From Gammaproteobacteria bacterium UBA2810 (GTDB taxonomy: Bacteria; Pseudomonadota; Gammaproteobacteria; Enterobacterales; Succinivibrionaceae), in the NCBI GenBank assembly GCA_002351705.1, contig DEHC01000005.1, forward strand, positions 1-7,576: 7,576 nucleotides of DNA, written 5' to 3'. Made by a program: the position numbers and the translations under genes. Below, in pieces: positions 1 through 5,231 of this stretch. The notes under the pieces are model-generated. The model ran no database searches. It had not been told where the DNA came from and was given only the letters and a program-made list of their open reading frames with translations. Every line of letters starts with the position of its first letter. Position 1 is the stretch's first letter.

Positions 1-48
1 ATCGGCTGTAAACAGTAACAAAAATTTTCGGGAAATGTTAAAAAAATA

Positions 49-77
49 TTGCCATTCAGTAAAAAGATATATATAAT
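49..77 (+). promoter_or_regulatory. Sigma70-type promoter of the tandem tRNA-Pro genes
   Basis: A -35 element TTGCCA (49-54) is separated by exactly 17 bp from a perfect -10 TATAAT (72-77). Transcription would start near 84, about 12 bases before the first tRNA. The stretch upstream (about 15-48) is very A/T-rich and could act as an UP element, as in other stable-RNA promoters. No other gene start lies close downstream, so I assign it to the tRNAs. Confidence 0.85.
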
Positions 78-95
78 GGTCTCGTTTTTTGAAGT

Positions 96-172
96 CGGCG
101 ATTAGCGCAGCCCGGTAGCGCGCCTCGTTAGGGACGAGGAGGTCGCAGGTTCGAACCCTACATCGCCGACCA
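96..172 (+). tRNA. tRNA-Pro with anticodon AGG
   Basis: This is a 77-nt tRNA with an encoded CCA end. The acceptor stem CGGCGAT (96-102) pairs perfectly with ATCGCCG (162-168), followed by discriminator A169 and CCA. C1-G72 and A73 are bacterial tRNA-Pro features. The anticodon stem CCTCG/CGAGG closes the loop TTAGGGA, so positions 34-36 read AGG. The T-arm carries the usual TTCGAA. Bacterial proline tRNAs normally have GGG, TGG or CGG, and A34 is otherwise mostly confined to tRNA-Arg(ACG), so this anticodon is unusual. All stems are intact, so it does not look like a pseudogene. It is co-transcribed with the next tRNA, 25 bases downstream. Confidence 0.93.
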
Positions 173-197
173 TCATCGAAAAGCTTCTTTCAGCGGG

Positions 198-274
198 CGG
201 TGATTAGCGCAGCCTGGTAGCGCGTCTGCTTCGGGAGTAGAAGGTCGTAGGTTCAAATCCTATATCACCGACCA
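198..274 (+). tRNA. tRNA-Pro with anticodon CGG
   Basis: This is a 77-nt tRNA with encoded CCA. The acceptor CGGTGAT (198-204) pairs with ATCACCG (264-270), with discriminator A271. The anticodon stem TCTGC/GTAGA contains one G-U pair and closes the loop TTCGGGA, giving anticodon CGG for CCG codons. The body closely resembles the first tRNA-Pro, including an almost identical D-arm, which suggests an old tandem duplication. CCG is the commonest proline codon in nrdD of this window (15 of 30 by hand count). No clear terminator follows within about 100 bases. Confidence 0.96.
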
Positions 275-462
275 CCAGCTGATTCACCAAGATTCCGATA
301 AGTTTTCCATTAATTCTTAGTTTCCATAACATTTTCTCTCTAAGGCCGTTCTGTTTCTCTGTAAGTCTGCAGCGACCTTGCATTGCCATGTCCGGACATA
401 AATGGTTAGGGGCAGTCAGGCATTCTGCGGGGGACGGGGCAGGGCGGTTCGGTTTCACCTGC
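275..462. other. Intergenic stretch without recognised feature
   Basis: This is the gap between the tRNA-Pro pair and the terminator of the convergent peroxidase gene. I see no open frame with a plausible ribosome site. An 86-codon minus-strand frame runs through it, but it ends inside the antisense of tRNA-Pro(CGG) and is an artefact. I found no strong hairpin plus T-run that would terminate the tRNA transcript. Confidence 0.6.
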
Positions 463-521
463 AAAAAAAGTCTGCCATCTGCTGCAGCGCAGGCAGGAGT
501 GATTCAGGGATCTCCTGCCTG
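463..521 (-). terminator. Probable terminator after the peroxidase gene
   Basis: Reading the minus strand from the peroxidase stop, a perfect 10-bp inverted repeat (caggcaggag at 490-499 with ctcctgcctg at 512-521, 12-nt loop) comes first. A run of seven T follows (A463-A469 on the plus strand). The T-run lies about 20 bases beyond this stem. A competing stem, CTGCC with GGCAG (plus-strand 492-496 and 472-476), sits only two bases before the T-run and looks more like a real terminator hairpin. The two stems are mutually exclusive. A transcription end here is likely; which hairpin acts is uncertain. Confidence 0.5.
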
Positions 522-570
522 GAGTCTGATGGCAACCTTTGTCCCAAGCCTCAGCCTGTCAGGTGACTCC

Positions 571-1116
571 TCAGAGGAGGCCTTTGACGAACTTCTCAAC
601 CCTGGCCATGTCGGCTGTAGGCTCGAACCTTGCGCGGACAATGCCTTCGCGATCGACAATGAACTTGGTGAAATTCCACTTGATCGATGGCTTCTTCGCG
701 TAGTCCGGATCAGCCTTGCTCAGCATCCCATCGAGGATTGCTGTCAGCTTGTTCTCGTCAAAGCCGGCAAATCCCTTCTCGCTCTTGAGGAAAGTGTAGA
801 GCGGAAGCTCTCCTTCTCCGTTGACGAGCGACTTTTTCATCTGCGGGAAAGTAGTATTGTAGTGAAGCTGGCAGAACTCATGGATCTCGTCATCGCTCCC
901 CGGAGCCTGTCCGCCGAACTGGTTGCAGGGAATGTCGATGATCTCAAGGCCTTTCTCATGGTACTTCCCGTACATCTTCTCAAGAGGCTCGTACTGCGGG
1001 GTGAATCCGCAGCCAGTTGCCGTATTGACGATCATGATGACCTTTCCCCTGAGGGAAGAAAGCTGAAGCTCTGAGCCGTCACGTCTGGTGACGCTGAAAT
1101 CGTATACTGATGTCAT
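571..1116 (-). CDS. gpx: Glutathione/thioredoxin peroxidase family protein (cysteine type)
   Basis: A 181-residue cytosolic peroxidase of the GPx/BtuE family (thioredoxin fold), expected to reduce hydrogen peroxide or organic hydroperoxides. Visible family motifs are NTATGCGFTPQY with peroxidatic Cys36 (not selenocysteine), IPCNQFGGQAPGS with Gln70, and KWNFTKF with Trp147 and Asn148, which together form the catalytic tetrad. Cys82 (EFCQLHY) sits where the resolving cysteine lies in yeast Gpx3, so thioredoxin is a more likely reductant than glutathione (inference). There is no signal peptide. I chose the ATG at 1116 because AAGGA lies 8-9 bases upstream; an in-frame ATG at 1158 would add 14 residues that the family lacks. 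The gene lies 97 bases behind the helicase gene on the same strand, with no terminator between, so it may be partly co-transcribed. Length is normal for the family. Confidence 0.93.
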   Translation of the reverse strand: MTSVYDFSVTRRDGSELQLSSLRGKVIMIVNTATGCGFTPQYEPLEKMYGKYHEKGLEIIDIPCNQFGGQAPGSDDEIHEFCQLHYNTTFPQMKKSLVNGEGELPLYTFLKSEKGFAGFDENKLTAILDGMLSKADPDYAKKPSIKWNFTKFIVDREGIVRARFEPTADMARVEKFVKGLL

Positions 1117-1167
1117 ATTGCCTATCCTTTCTGAACATATCCGCGGCAGGAGCCGCATCCCAGGGCA

Positions 1168-1176
1168 ATTTTAGCA
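1168..1176 (-). promoter_or_regulatory. Candidate extended -10 promoter of the peroxidase gene
   Basis: On the minus strand the sequence TGCTAAAAT forms an extended -10 (TGn plus TAAAAT, 5 of 6 matches). It lies about 50 bases before the ATG at 1116. No good -35 hexamer is present at 16-18 bp. A short hairpin (GCGGC-TCCT-GCCGC, 1143-1156) would lie in the leader just after the start point. Its role is unclear. Confidence 0.35.
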
Positions 1177-1213
1177 GGCGCTTGACCGTGATTCCGCTTC
1201 TGCTGGCATGTTT

Positions 1214-3904
1214 TCAGCGGATGCCCCTCGCAGCCCTGATGACTTCCCAGGCTGCGTTGCAGAGCTCGAACTTCGCGGTCTCCTCCTTCAGCATTTTCTC
1301 AGAAAGGCCCTTCGCGCGGAGCTTGTCTGGGTGATGTTTGTTGGCCTCGCGGCGGTATGCCTTCTTGACTGTCCCGTCACCGTCCGAGGCCGAGGCATGG
1401 AGTATCTCGTAGGCCCTCTTGAGGTCAAGCCTGCCGCTTGCGGCCTTCTCGATGTCGGTCTCCTCCTTCTTCCGGTAGGGGCTCCTTTTCCCGGATCCGG
1501 TTTTCTCCGAGCCTTTCTGGGACGCACCTGACCTGAGCCATCTCAGGTAGAGCTCCTCGATCCTCTCCATGCTGTCAGCGGAGAGGACGGCAATGTCCGG
1601 ATCGCGCAGCCATCCTGACAGCCTGATGAAATCATTGAATGCTCTCAGGTCAGGGAATGTCCGGAGCCAGCTTTTCATGGATGGCTCGAACCTGAATTTC
1701 CAGCGGTGGAACTCGTCTATATGCGGATAGGTGTCACCCGCGATGAGGACGAATACGGCCCCTGCGGCAGCGCTCCAGCCATTCATCTCGTTCCTGCCGA
1801 GGAGCTCGGAGATCTCCTCTATGCCTGAGTCATCAATGAACGGTGAGATGTCATCTATTCCGCCTGCAAGCAGGTAGAGGCGCTTCCTGGCCCTGGTCAT
1901 GCCGACATAGAGAAGCCGCCTGTCCTCATCGGTGATTGTCCGGACGGACGTCCCGAGGATCCTGTTGTATATCCAGTCAGGGTGTATGAGCGGATAGCAC
2001 CATTCCGAGACGTTGAGAATTACATTGTCTGCCTCGAGCCCCTTGAACTTGTGCACCGTGCTCAGGATGAGGTTGAGCTTTCTCGCGGTTTTGGCGTAGG
2101 CGGCGAGCTCCGCCGTGGTCCTTGTGAGCACCGCAATGCTCTCGTCCGGATACTGCTCGCGGAGCTTTTCCGCTATCCCCTTTACGGTCGGCACTATCTG
2201 CAGCTTGAGGAACTGCGACACGGTGCTTCCGGCCTGAAGGACGACCCTGCCGTCCCCGGCGCCGTCAGCGGCGCGCGCCTCCTTACCGAGCCCTTTCATC
2301 AGCAGGTTGCCGGCCTGCACGATTTTCTTTCCGGAGCGGTAGTTGATCGTGAGGAAGCGGACAGTGCCGCCTTCGAAGTAAGAGCTGAAGTTCCGGAAGA
2401 ACTTGAGGTCTGAGCCTGCAAAGCTGTTGATCGCCTGCCAGTCGTCGCCTACGGCGAAAATTCTGGCCTGCGACACGTCCGTGATGGACTTTATCAGGTC
2501 ATAGTAGGACTGCGAGAAGTCCTGGAACTCGTCGATCTCGATGAACCTGAACCTCTCGACTGACGGGAAGGAGTGGTCCTCCACCAGCTTTTCCGTCTCG
2601 GTGAAGAGCTTCTCGAAGTCATAAAGCCTGTTCCTTTCGAGCTCCTCGCAGTACCAGCGGTAAATCTGCGCTGCGATCCCGACGACGGCCCCCTCCTTGT
2701 CGCTCAGAGGCTCGTAGTCCTCAGCCATCTCGTCGAGCTCGTCAGGCATAATCCTTTTCTGACGGCAGACGGTGAAGAAGAAGGTAAGGACGTCAAAGTA
2801 GTGGTTCCTCACCTTCACCGAGCGCAGCCAGATGTCCTGATCCGAGAGCTGGGGCGGCACTTTGCCGACAGACTTCTCGATGAAGCGCAGCCATTTCTCT
2901 TCATCGAAATCCACCTTCTTCCTGCGCTCTATGATGAAGAACGGCACCTGGGGCGGAAGCCCGGGGACCTCGTTGAAAATGATGCCGAGATCCTCCTCAT
3001 GCTCGTTCTTCAGCCTCGCGAGCACTGCTCCGCCGTCGGGATCCATGATGTACTCGATCCCGTGCATGAAGAGCCAGTCGAGCGCCTCCTTCGCGGCGAC
3101 GTACGGCGCGCGCTCATCCTTCAGCGTCACCCTGTCGAAGTTTTTCTTCCCGCCTTCCCCGCTGTTGACGGTTTCCTCATCGCCGCCTTTGATGCCGGAT
3201 GCGCTGATGAAGCCCGCGATTGTCTCGTCAGAGCTGCTTATCGCCGACTCGATGGCATGGCAGAGCGCGTCCTTGTTGAGGCCGGCGCTGTCATCGCTGC
3301 TTCCGATGGAGAACTGCCTCTTGTCAGGGCGCACGAGCGTATAGGCAAGGCGGTGGAAGGTGCTTATGACGGGAAGGACGGTGCAGGCGGTCACTACCCA
3401 CCTGTTGAGCACCGACTCCCTGGAGCGCTCGTCAAGGGGGCCTGCCTCATAGATATACCCGTCCCAGGTCTCCCTCGTGACGAGGAGCCGGAACATGCGC
3501 TCCCGGAGCTCGAGCACGGCGGAACGGTTGAAGGCGAGCATCAGGATGGTTCTTGGGGGAACTCCGAGCGCCGCAATGAGGAAGAGGGCCCGGTAAACCG
3601 AGAGGGTGGTCTTCCCCGATCCTGCCCTTGCCGTGACGAGGGTGTTGCCGGTGGAGTTCGCGATTATCTCAAGCTGCTCCCCGCTTGGCTGGAGGAACTC
3701 GGGCGCAAGGTTGTCCCTGAACCACCCGCGCACGTACTCCGTGCGGATTGAGGCATATTCCTCAGCGCTTACCAGCGATTTGAGCGACTGGTAAACGGCC
3801 TCGGAGCCCAGGAAGTCAACAGAGACGGTCTCACGGAGGTTCTCGAGGGCCAGACGCCTTGCCTCCTCCGTATTCTCGCTCACTGTGCTGACTGACTGTC
3901 CCAT
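1214..3904 (-). CDS. Helicase IV/UvrD-like SF1 DNA helicase fused to a C-terminal DjlA-type J-domain
   Basis: An 896-residue predicted ATP-dependent DNA helicase/translocase. SF1A motifs appear in order: Q motif around Gln77; motif I ARAGSGKTT (92-100, Lys98); Ia LAFNRSA (123-129); STFHRLA (181-187); motif II IDEFQD (457-462); III VGDDWQAI (485-492); IV NYRSG (521-525); V STVHKFKGLE (615-624); VI YVGMTRARKRL (666-676). DEFQD, GDDWQAI and the later SPFI resemble E. coli helicase IV (HelD). Between the early motifs and motif II lie about 270 residues, including KEALDWLFMHGIEYIMDP (272-289), reminiscent of an inserted nuclease-like domain in this family, but I see no intact PD-(D/E)xK site. Residues about 700-790 match nothing I recognise. 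A basic Ser/Gly/Lys-rich linker (791-825) leads to a J-domain (about 826-893) with HPD at 858-860 and the DjlA-like run HHPDKLRAKGL. The ATG at 3904 is the only early Met. Its ribosome site is weak (GGAG 12 bases upstream). The peroxidase gene follows. Confidence 0.92.
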   Translation of the reverse strand: MGQSVSTVSENTEEARRLALENLRETVSVDFLGSEAVYQSLKSLVSAEEYASIRTEYVRGWFRDNLAPEFLQPSGEQLEIIANSTGNTLVTARAGSGKTTLSVYRALFLIAALGVPPRTILMLAFNRSAVLELRERMFRLLVTRETWDGYIYEAGPLDERSRESVLNRWVVTACTVLPVISTFHRLAYTLVRPDKRQFSIGSSDDSAGLNKDALCHAIESAISSSDETIAGFISASGIKGGDEETVNSGEGGKKNFDRVTLKDERAPYVAAKEALDWLFMHGIEYIMDPDGGAVLARLKNEHEEDLGIIFNEVPGLPPQVPFFIIERRKKVDFDEEKWLRFIEKSVGKVPPQLSDQDIWLRSVKVRNHYFDVLTFFFTVCRQKRIMPDELDEMAEDYEPLSDKEGAVVGIAAQIYRWYCEELERNRLYDFEKLFTETEKLVEDHSFPSVERFRFIEIDEFQDFSQSYYDLIKSITDVSQARIFAVGDDWQAINSFAGSDLKFFRNFSSYFEGGTVRFLTINYRSGKKIVQAGNLLMKGLGKEARAADGAGDGRVVLQAGSTVSQFLKLQIVPTVKGIAEKLREQYPDESIAVLTRTTAELAAYAKTARKLNLILSTVHKFKGLEADNVILNVSEWCYPLIHPDWIYNRILGTSVRTITDEDRRLLYVGMTRARKRLYLLAGGIDDISPFIDDSGIEEISELLGRNEMNGWSAAAGAVFVLIAGDTYPHIDEFHRWKFRFEPSMKSWLRTFPDLRAFNDFIRLSGWLRDPDIAVLSADSMERIEELYLRWLRSGASQKGSEKTGSGKRSPYRKKEETDIEKAASGRLDLKRAYEILHASASDGDGTVKKAYRREANKHHPDKLRAKGLSEKMLKEETAKFELCNAAWEVIRAARGIR

Positions 3905-3934
3905 CTCTCTCGAACGCTCCGAATGAATCCGCCT

Positions 3935-3963
3935 ATTTTAGCGGACTCGGCGTAATTTGTGGG
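3935..3963 (-). promoter_or_regulatory. Candidate promoter of the helicase gene
   Basis: On the minus strand a -10 TAAAAT (3935-3940) is preceded, after 17 bp, by CCCACA (3958-3963), which matches only 3 of 6 positions of the -35 consensus. The start would be near 3928, about 24 bases before the ATG. The -10 sits inside a small dyad, CCGC-N8-GCGG (3929-3944), which might be an operator. The same GCTAAAAT string forms the candidate -10 before the peroxidase gene. Confidence 0.35.
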
Positions 3964-4126
3964 AAATTCACGCCATGGCGGCGGGGCAGGACACTTGATA
4001 CAGCAAATAAACAAGACAGCAAATAACCTTTATGACATTTTGAGATTAAAAGGCAGCGCCCGGCTGAGCCTGCAGATGGTGTCACACGGGGAAGCGCGGG
4101 GCATTGCGGCGGGCAGGGCGGATCCG
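3964..4126. other. Intergenic stretch between divergent helicase and tRNA transcripts
   Basis: This stretch lies between the two divergent promoters; the whole gap between helicase ATG and tRNA-Arg is 333 bases. It contains a short direct repeat ACAGCAAATAA at 4000-4010 and 4016-4026 (period 16), then a GC-rich part. The 74-codon plus-strand frame crossing it has no ribosome site and runs into the tRNA promoter, so I do not call a gene. Confidence 0.5.
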
Positions 4127-4142
4127 AATTTTAAAAAAACAG

Positions 4143-4171
4143 TTGACGCGGGGCGCCGATGCTTATATCAT
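4143..4171 (+). promoter_or_regulatory. Strong promoter of the Arg-His-Leu tRNA operon
   Basis: TTGACG (4143-4148) and TATCAT (4166-4171) are 17 bp apart and each matches consensus at 5 of 6 positions. An A/T tract (4127-4139) sits directly upstream like an UP element. The G/C-rich discriminator GCCCCG (4174-4179) after the -10 is typical of stable-RNA promoters under stringent (ppGpp/DksA) control. Start near 4178 gives a 5' leader of about 60 nt before tRNA-Arg, to be removed by RNase P. Confidence 0.85.
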
Positions 4172-4237
4172 ATGCCCCGTTAACAGCAATGAGATGAATC
4201 CAGTACAGAAAACGCAGGTTCAACCGGTGCTTGTTGT

Positions 4238-4314
4238 GTGTCCTTAGCTCAGTTGGATAGAGCAACAGCCTTCTAAGCTGTGGGTCAGAGGTTCGATCCC
4301 TCTAGGGCATACCA
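4238..4314 (+). tRNA. tRNA-Arg with anticodon TCT
   Basis: A 77-nt tRNA with encoded CCA. The acceptor GTGTCCT (4238-4244) pairs with AGGGCAT (4304-4310), including G-U wobbles at pairs 1-72 and 4-69. The discriminator is A4311. The anticodon stem ACAGC/GCTGT holds loop CTTCTAA, so the anticodon TCT reads AGA/AGG codons. The D-arm GCTCAGTTGGATAGAGC is as in E. coli tRNA-Arg(TCT). It is first in the three-tRNA operon, 24 bases before tRNA-His. Confidence 0.95.
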
Positions 4315-4338
4315 CGGACTTAGGCTCCTGCTTGTAAT

Positions 4339-4415
4339 GGTGACTTTAGCTCAGTTGGTAGAGTCCCGGATTGTGATTCCGGTTGTCGTGGGTTCGAACC
4401 CCTCAAGTCACCCCA
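4339..4415 (+). tRNA. tRNA-His with anticodon GTG
   Basis: The gene encodes the extra 5' G (position -1, at 4339) that pairs with C73 (4412) and is the hallmark of tRNA-His, plus CCA at 4413-4415. The anticodon stem CCGGA/TCCGG holds loop TTGTGAT, giving GTG. The D-stem GCTC/GAGT has a G-U pair where E. coli has G-C. It is the second gene of the operon, 43 bases before tRNA-Leu. Confidence 0.97.
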
Positions 4416-4458
4416 GTAAGCTGTGTTGGATTGGTTTCGTTGCTGTTTTTGTTTTTAC

Positions 4459-4542
4459 GCGGGAGTGGCGGAATTGGTAGACGCACCAGATTTAGGTTCT
4501 GGCACCCTAGGCGTGTGAGTTCAAGTCTCATCTCCCGCACCA
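4459..4542 (+). tRNA. tRNA-Leu with anticodon TAG
   Basis: An 84-nt class II tRNA with a long variable arm and encoded CCA. The acceptor GCGGGAG (4459-4465) pairs with CTCCCGC (4532-4538), discriminator A4539. The anticodon stem CCAGA/TCTGG holds loop TTTAGGT, so anticodon TAG reads CTN codons. It closely resembles E. coli tRNA-Leu(UAG). It is last in the cluster. The E. coli operon continues with a proline tRNA, which is absent here. Confidence 0.97.
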
Positions 4543-4546
4543 CGGG

Positions 4547-4567
4547 CGGGCAAGTTCCCGGATTTTT
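4547..4567 (+). terminator. Weak terminator-like hairpin after tRNA-Leu
   Basis: CGGG (4547-4550) pairs with CCCG (4557-4560) around a 6-nt loop, followed by GA and five T (4563-4567). The stem is only 4 bp, and a second CGGG at 4543-4546 could compete. It lies directly after the tRNA, where a terminator is expected, but may be leaky. Confidence 0.4.
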
Positions 4568-4799
4568 CCAGTCTGTCTTTCTCACCCATGCTCCCTCCGG
4601 CATATCTCTGCAATCAGCTTCCTCCTGAGCCATTCCTGCCTCACAGTGCAGAGTCCCTTCATTATGCCTCACCCATCATTCTCTGCTGCGTACCTCCTTG
4701 GCTGTTAAAGCCCCTGGATCGCACTGCATAAAGGGAAGCCCGCGCCGGTTCCGGCTGGGCCGTCTCCCGGTATTTTGAAAGGCGGCTGGCTGCCTCATG

Positions 4800-4829
4800 C
4801 CTGAGTCAGGCTGCTGGACTCAGGTTTTT
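4800..4829 (+). terminator. Strong intrinsic terminator, plus strand, orphan
   Basis: A perfect 8-bp stem CCTGAGTC (4800-4807) with GACTCAGG (4817-4824) and a 9-nt loop, followed immediately by TTTTT (4825-4829). The orientation serves plus-strand transcription. It lies 258 bases beyond tRNA-Leu with no gene between, so it is either the real end of the tRNA operon or the end of an unrecognised small RNA. Confidence 0.8.
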
Positions 4830-4995
4830 CACTTTTCCCCGGGAGAGCCCCTGAAATTTCCGGAGGAATCACTCTTTTCCGGCAGATTGCAAACAGCTGC
4901 TGTGGACATTTTCTGCTGAGCCTTTCAGGAACGTGGGAACGCGGGTTACGGGCTTTCAGGTCAGATTTGTAACCTGGAATACATGAAATTTTATC

Positions 4996-5017
4996 CATCA
5001 TGAAATGATGCTTTTTT
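4996..5017 (+). terminator. Weak A/T-rich hairpin with T-run
   Basis: CATCAT (4996-5001) pairs with ATGATG (5005-5010) around a 3-nt loop GAA, then C and six T (5012-5017). The stem has only two G-C pairs, so stability is low. It would serve plus-strand readthrough ahead of the nrdD control region. Confidence 0.3.
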
Positions 5018-5144
5018 CCCGCTGAAAAAATTTCCTCTTTGATCGTTTTTTGACGGTTCCGTAACATTTTTCTGACTGAAAATTAACCGGAAATATCCAG
5101 CTGAATACCCCCGAAAAATATTTTTTCAGGGGCGGAACCGGCAT

Positions 5145-5170
5145 ATTCAATAGGTGGAACGATATTGAAT
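5145..5170. repeat. Inverted repeat upstream of the nrdD promoter
   Basis: ATTCAATA (5145-5152) and TATTGAAT (5163-5170) form a perfect 8-bp inverted repeat around a 10-bp spacer. The inner halves CAATA and TATTG are the same as the two halves of the NrdR box 1 core, here moved apart by about one helical turn. It lies about 34 bp (centre to centre) upstream of box 1. It could be an activator or repressor site; its identity is unknown. Confidence 0.45.
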
Positions 5171-5183
5171 CTTATTGTCAAGA

Positions 5184-5199
5184 CTTCAATATATTGTAA
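5184..5199 (+). promoter_or_regulatory. NrdR box 1
   Basis: The core CAATATATTG (5187-5196) is a perfect palindrome and matches the whole inner part of the known NrdR consensus acaCwAtATaTwGtgt; only outer bases differ. NrdR is the ATP/dATP-sensing repressor of ribonucleotide reductase genes and binds paired boxes. This box overlaps the -35 region of the nrdD promoter. Confidence 0.8.
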
Positions 5200-5203
5200 T
5201 TAT

Positions 5204-5212
5204 TGGTATACT
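5204..5212 (+). promoter_or_regulatory. Extended -10 promoter of nrdD
   Basis: TGGTATACT gives a TGn extension plus -10 TATACT (5207-5212, 5 of 6 matches). No good -35 exists at 16-18 bp, consistent with an extended -10 or activator-dependent promoter. It lies exactly between the two NrdR boxes. Start near 5219 would give a leader of about 155 nt before the nrdD ATG. Confidence 0.6.
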
Positions 5213-5215
5213 AAT

Positions 5216-5231
5216 GGTCAATATGTTGTGG
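5216..5231 (+). promoter_or_regulatory. NrdR box 2
   Basis: CAATATGTTGTG (5219-5230) matches the NrdR core with one difference (G for A at the tenth position). Its centre (5223.5) is exactly 32 bp, three helical turns, from the centre of box 1 (5191.5), the paired arrangement known for NrdR. It overlaps the predicted transcription start, so binding would block initiation. Confidence 0.75.

Larger units (their letters stand above)
4568..5144. other. Long non-coding stretch with no convincing gene
   Basis: More than 570 bases without a supported protein gene. The 90-codon minus-strand frame (4795-5067) has no ribosome site, and its 3' end lies within the perfect terminator hairpin at 4800-4824. 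The 81- and 89-codon frames near the start overlap the tRNAs. What the stretch does hold is the two hairpin/T-run signals listed separately, plus short self-complementary GC patches (for example GCCG-GTTC-CGGC at 4744-4755). I recognise no known small RNA here. Confidence 0.5.

Noticed and set aside
204..464. 86-codon minus-strand frame
   Set aside because: Its C-terminal part is the antisense of tRNA-Pro(CGG), with the familiar GFEPTTF-like artefact. It has no ribosome site.
1143..1156. Hairpin between the helicase and peroxidase genes as a terminator
   Set aside because: The stem is only 5 bp and no T-run follows on the minus strand.
2573..3751. 392-codon plus-strand frame opposite the helicase gene
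   Set aside because: It is a mirror frame of a GC-rich coding region. The opposite strand holds intact helicase motifs, and this frame shows no recognisable domain.
4000..4026. Direct repeat ACAGCAAATAA with period 16
   Set aside because: There are only two short A-rich copies with nothing around them to suggest an iteron or CRISPR array.
4744..4755. GCCG-GTTC-CGGC hairpin in the gap
   Set aside because: The stem is 4 bp, with no T-run and no neighbouring conserved elements.
4795..5067. 90-codon minus-strand frame in the long intergenic gap
   Set aside because: There is no Shine-Dalgarno sequence, its 3' end is the plus-strand terminator hairpin, and composition is not protein-like. Not fully excluded.
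5166..5189. Possible FNR site upstream of nrdD
   Set aside because: TTGA and TCAA halves are present, but the spacing is 8 instead of 6 (or the halves are imperfect in the other reading), so it does not fit the FNR consensus.
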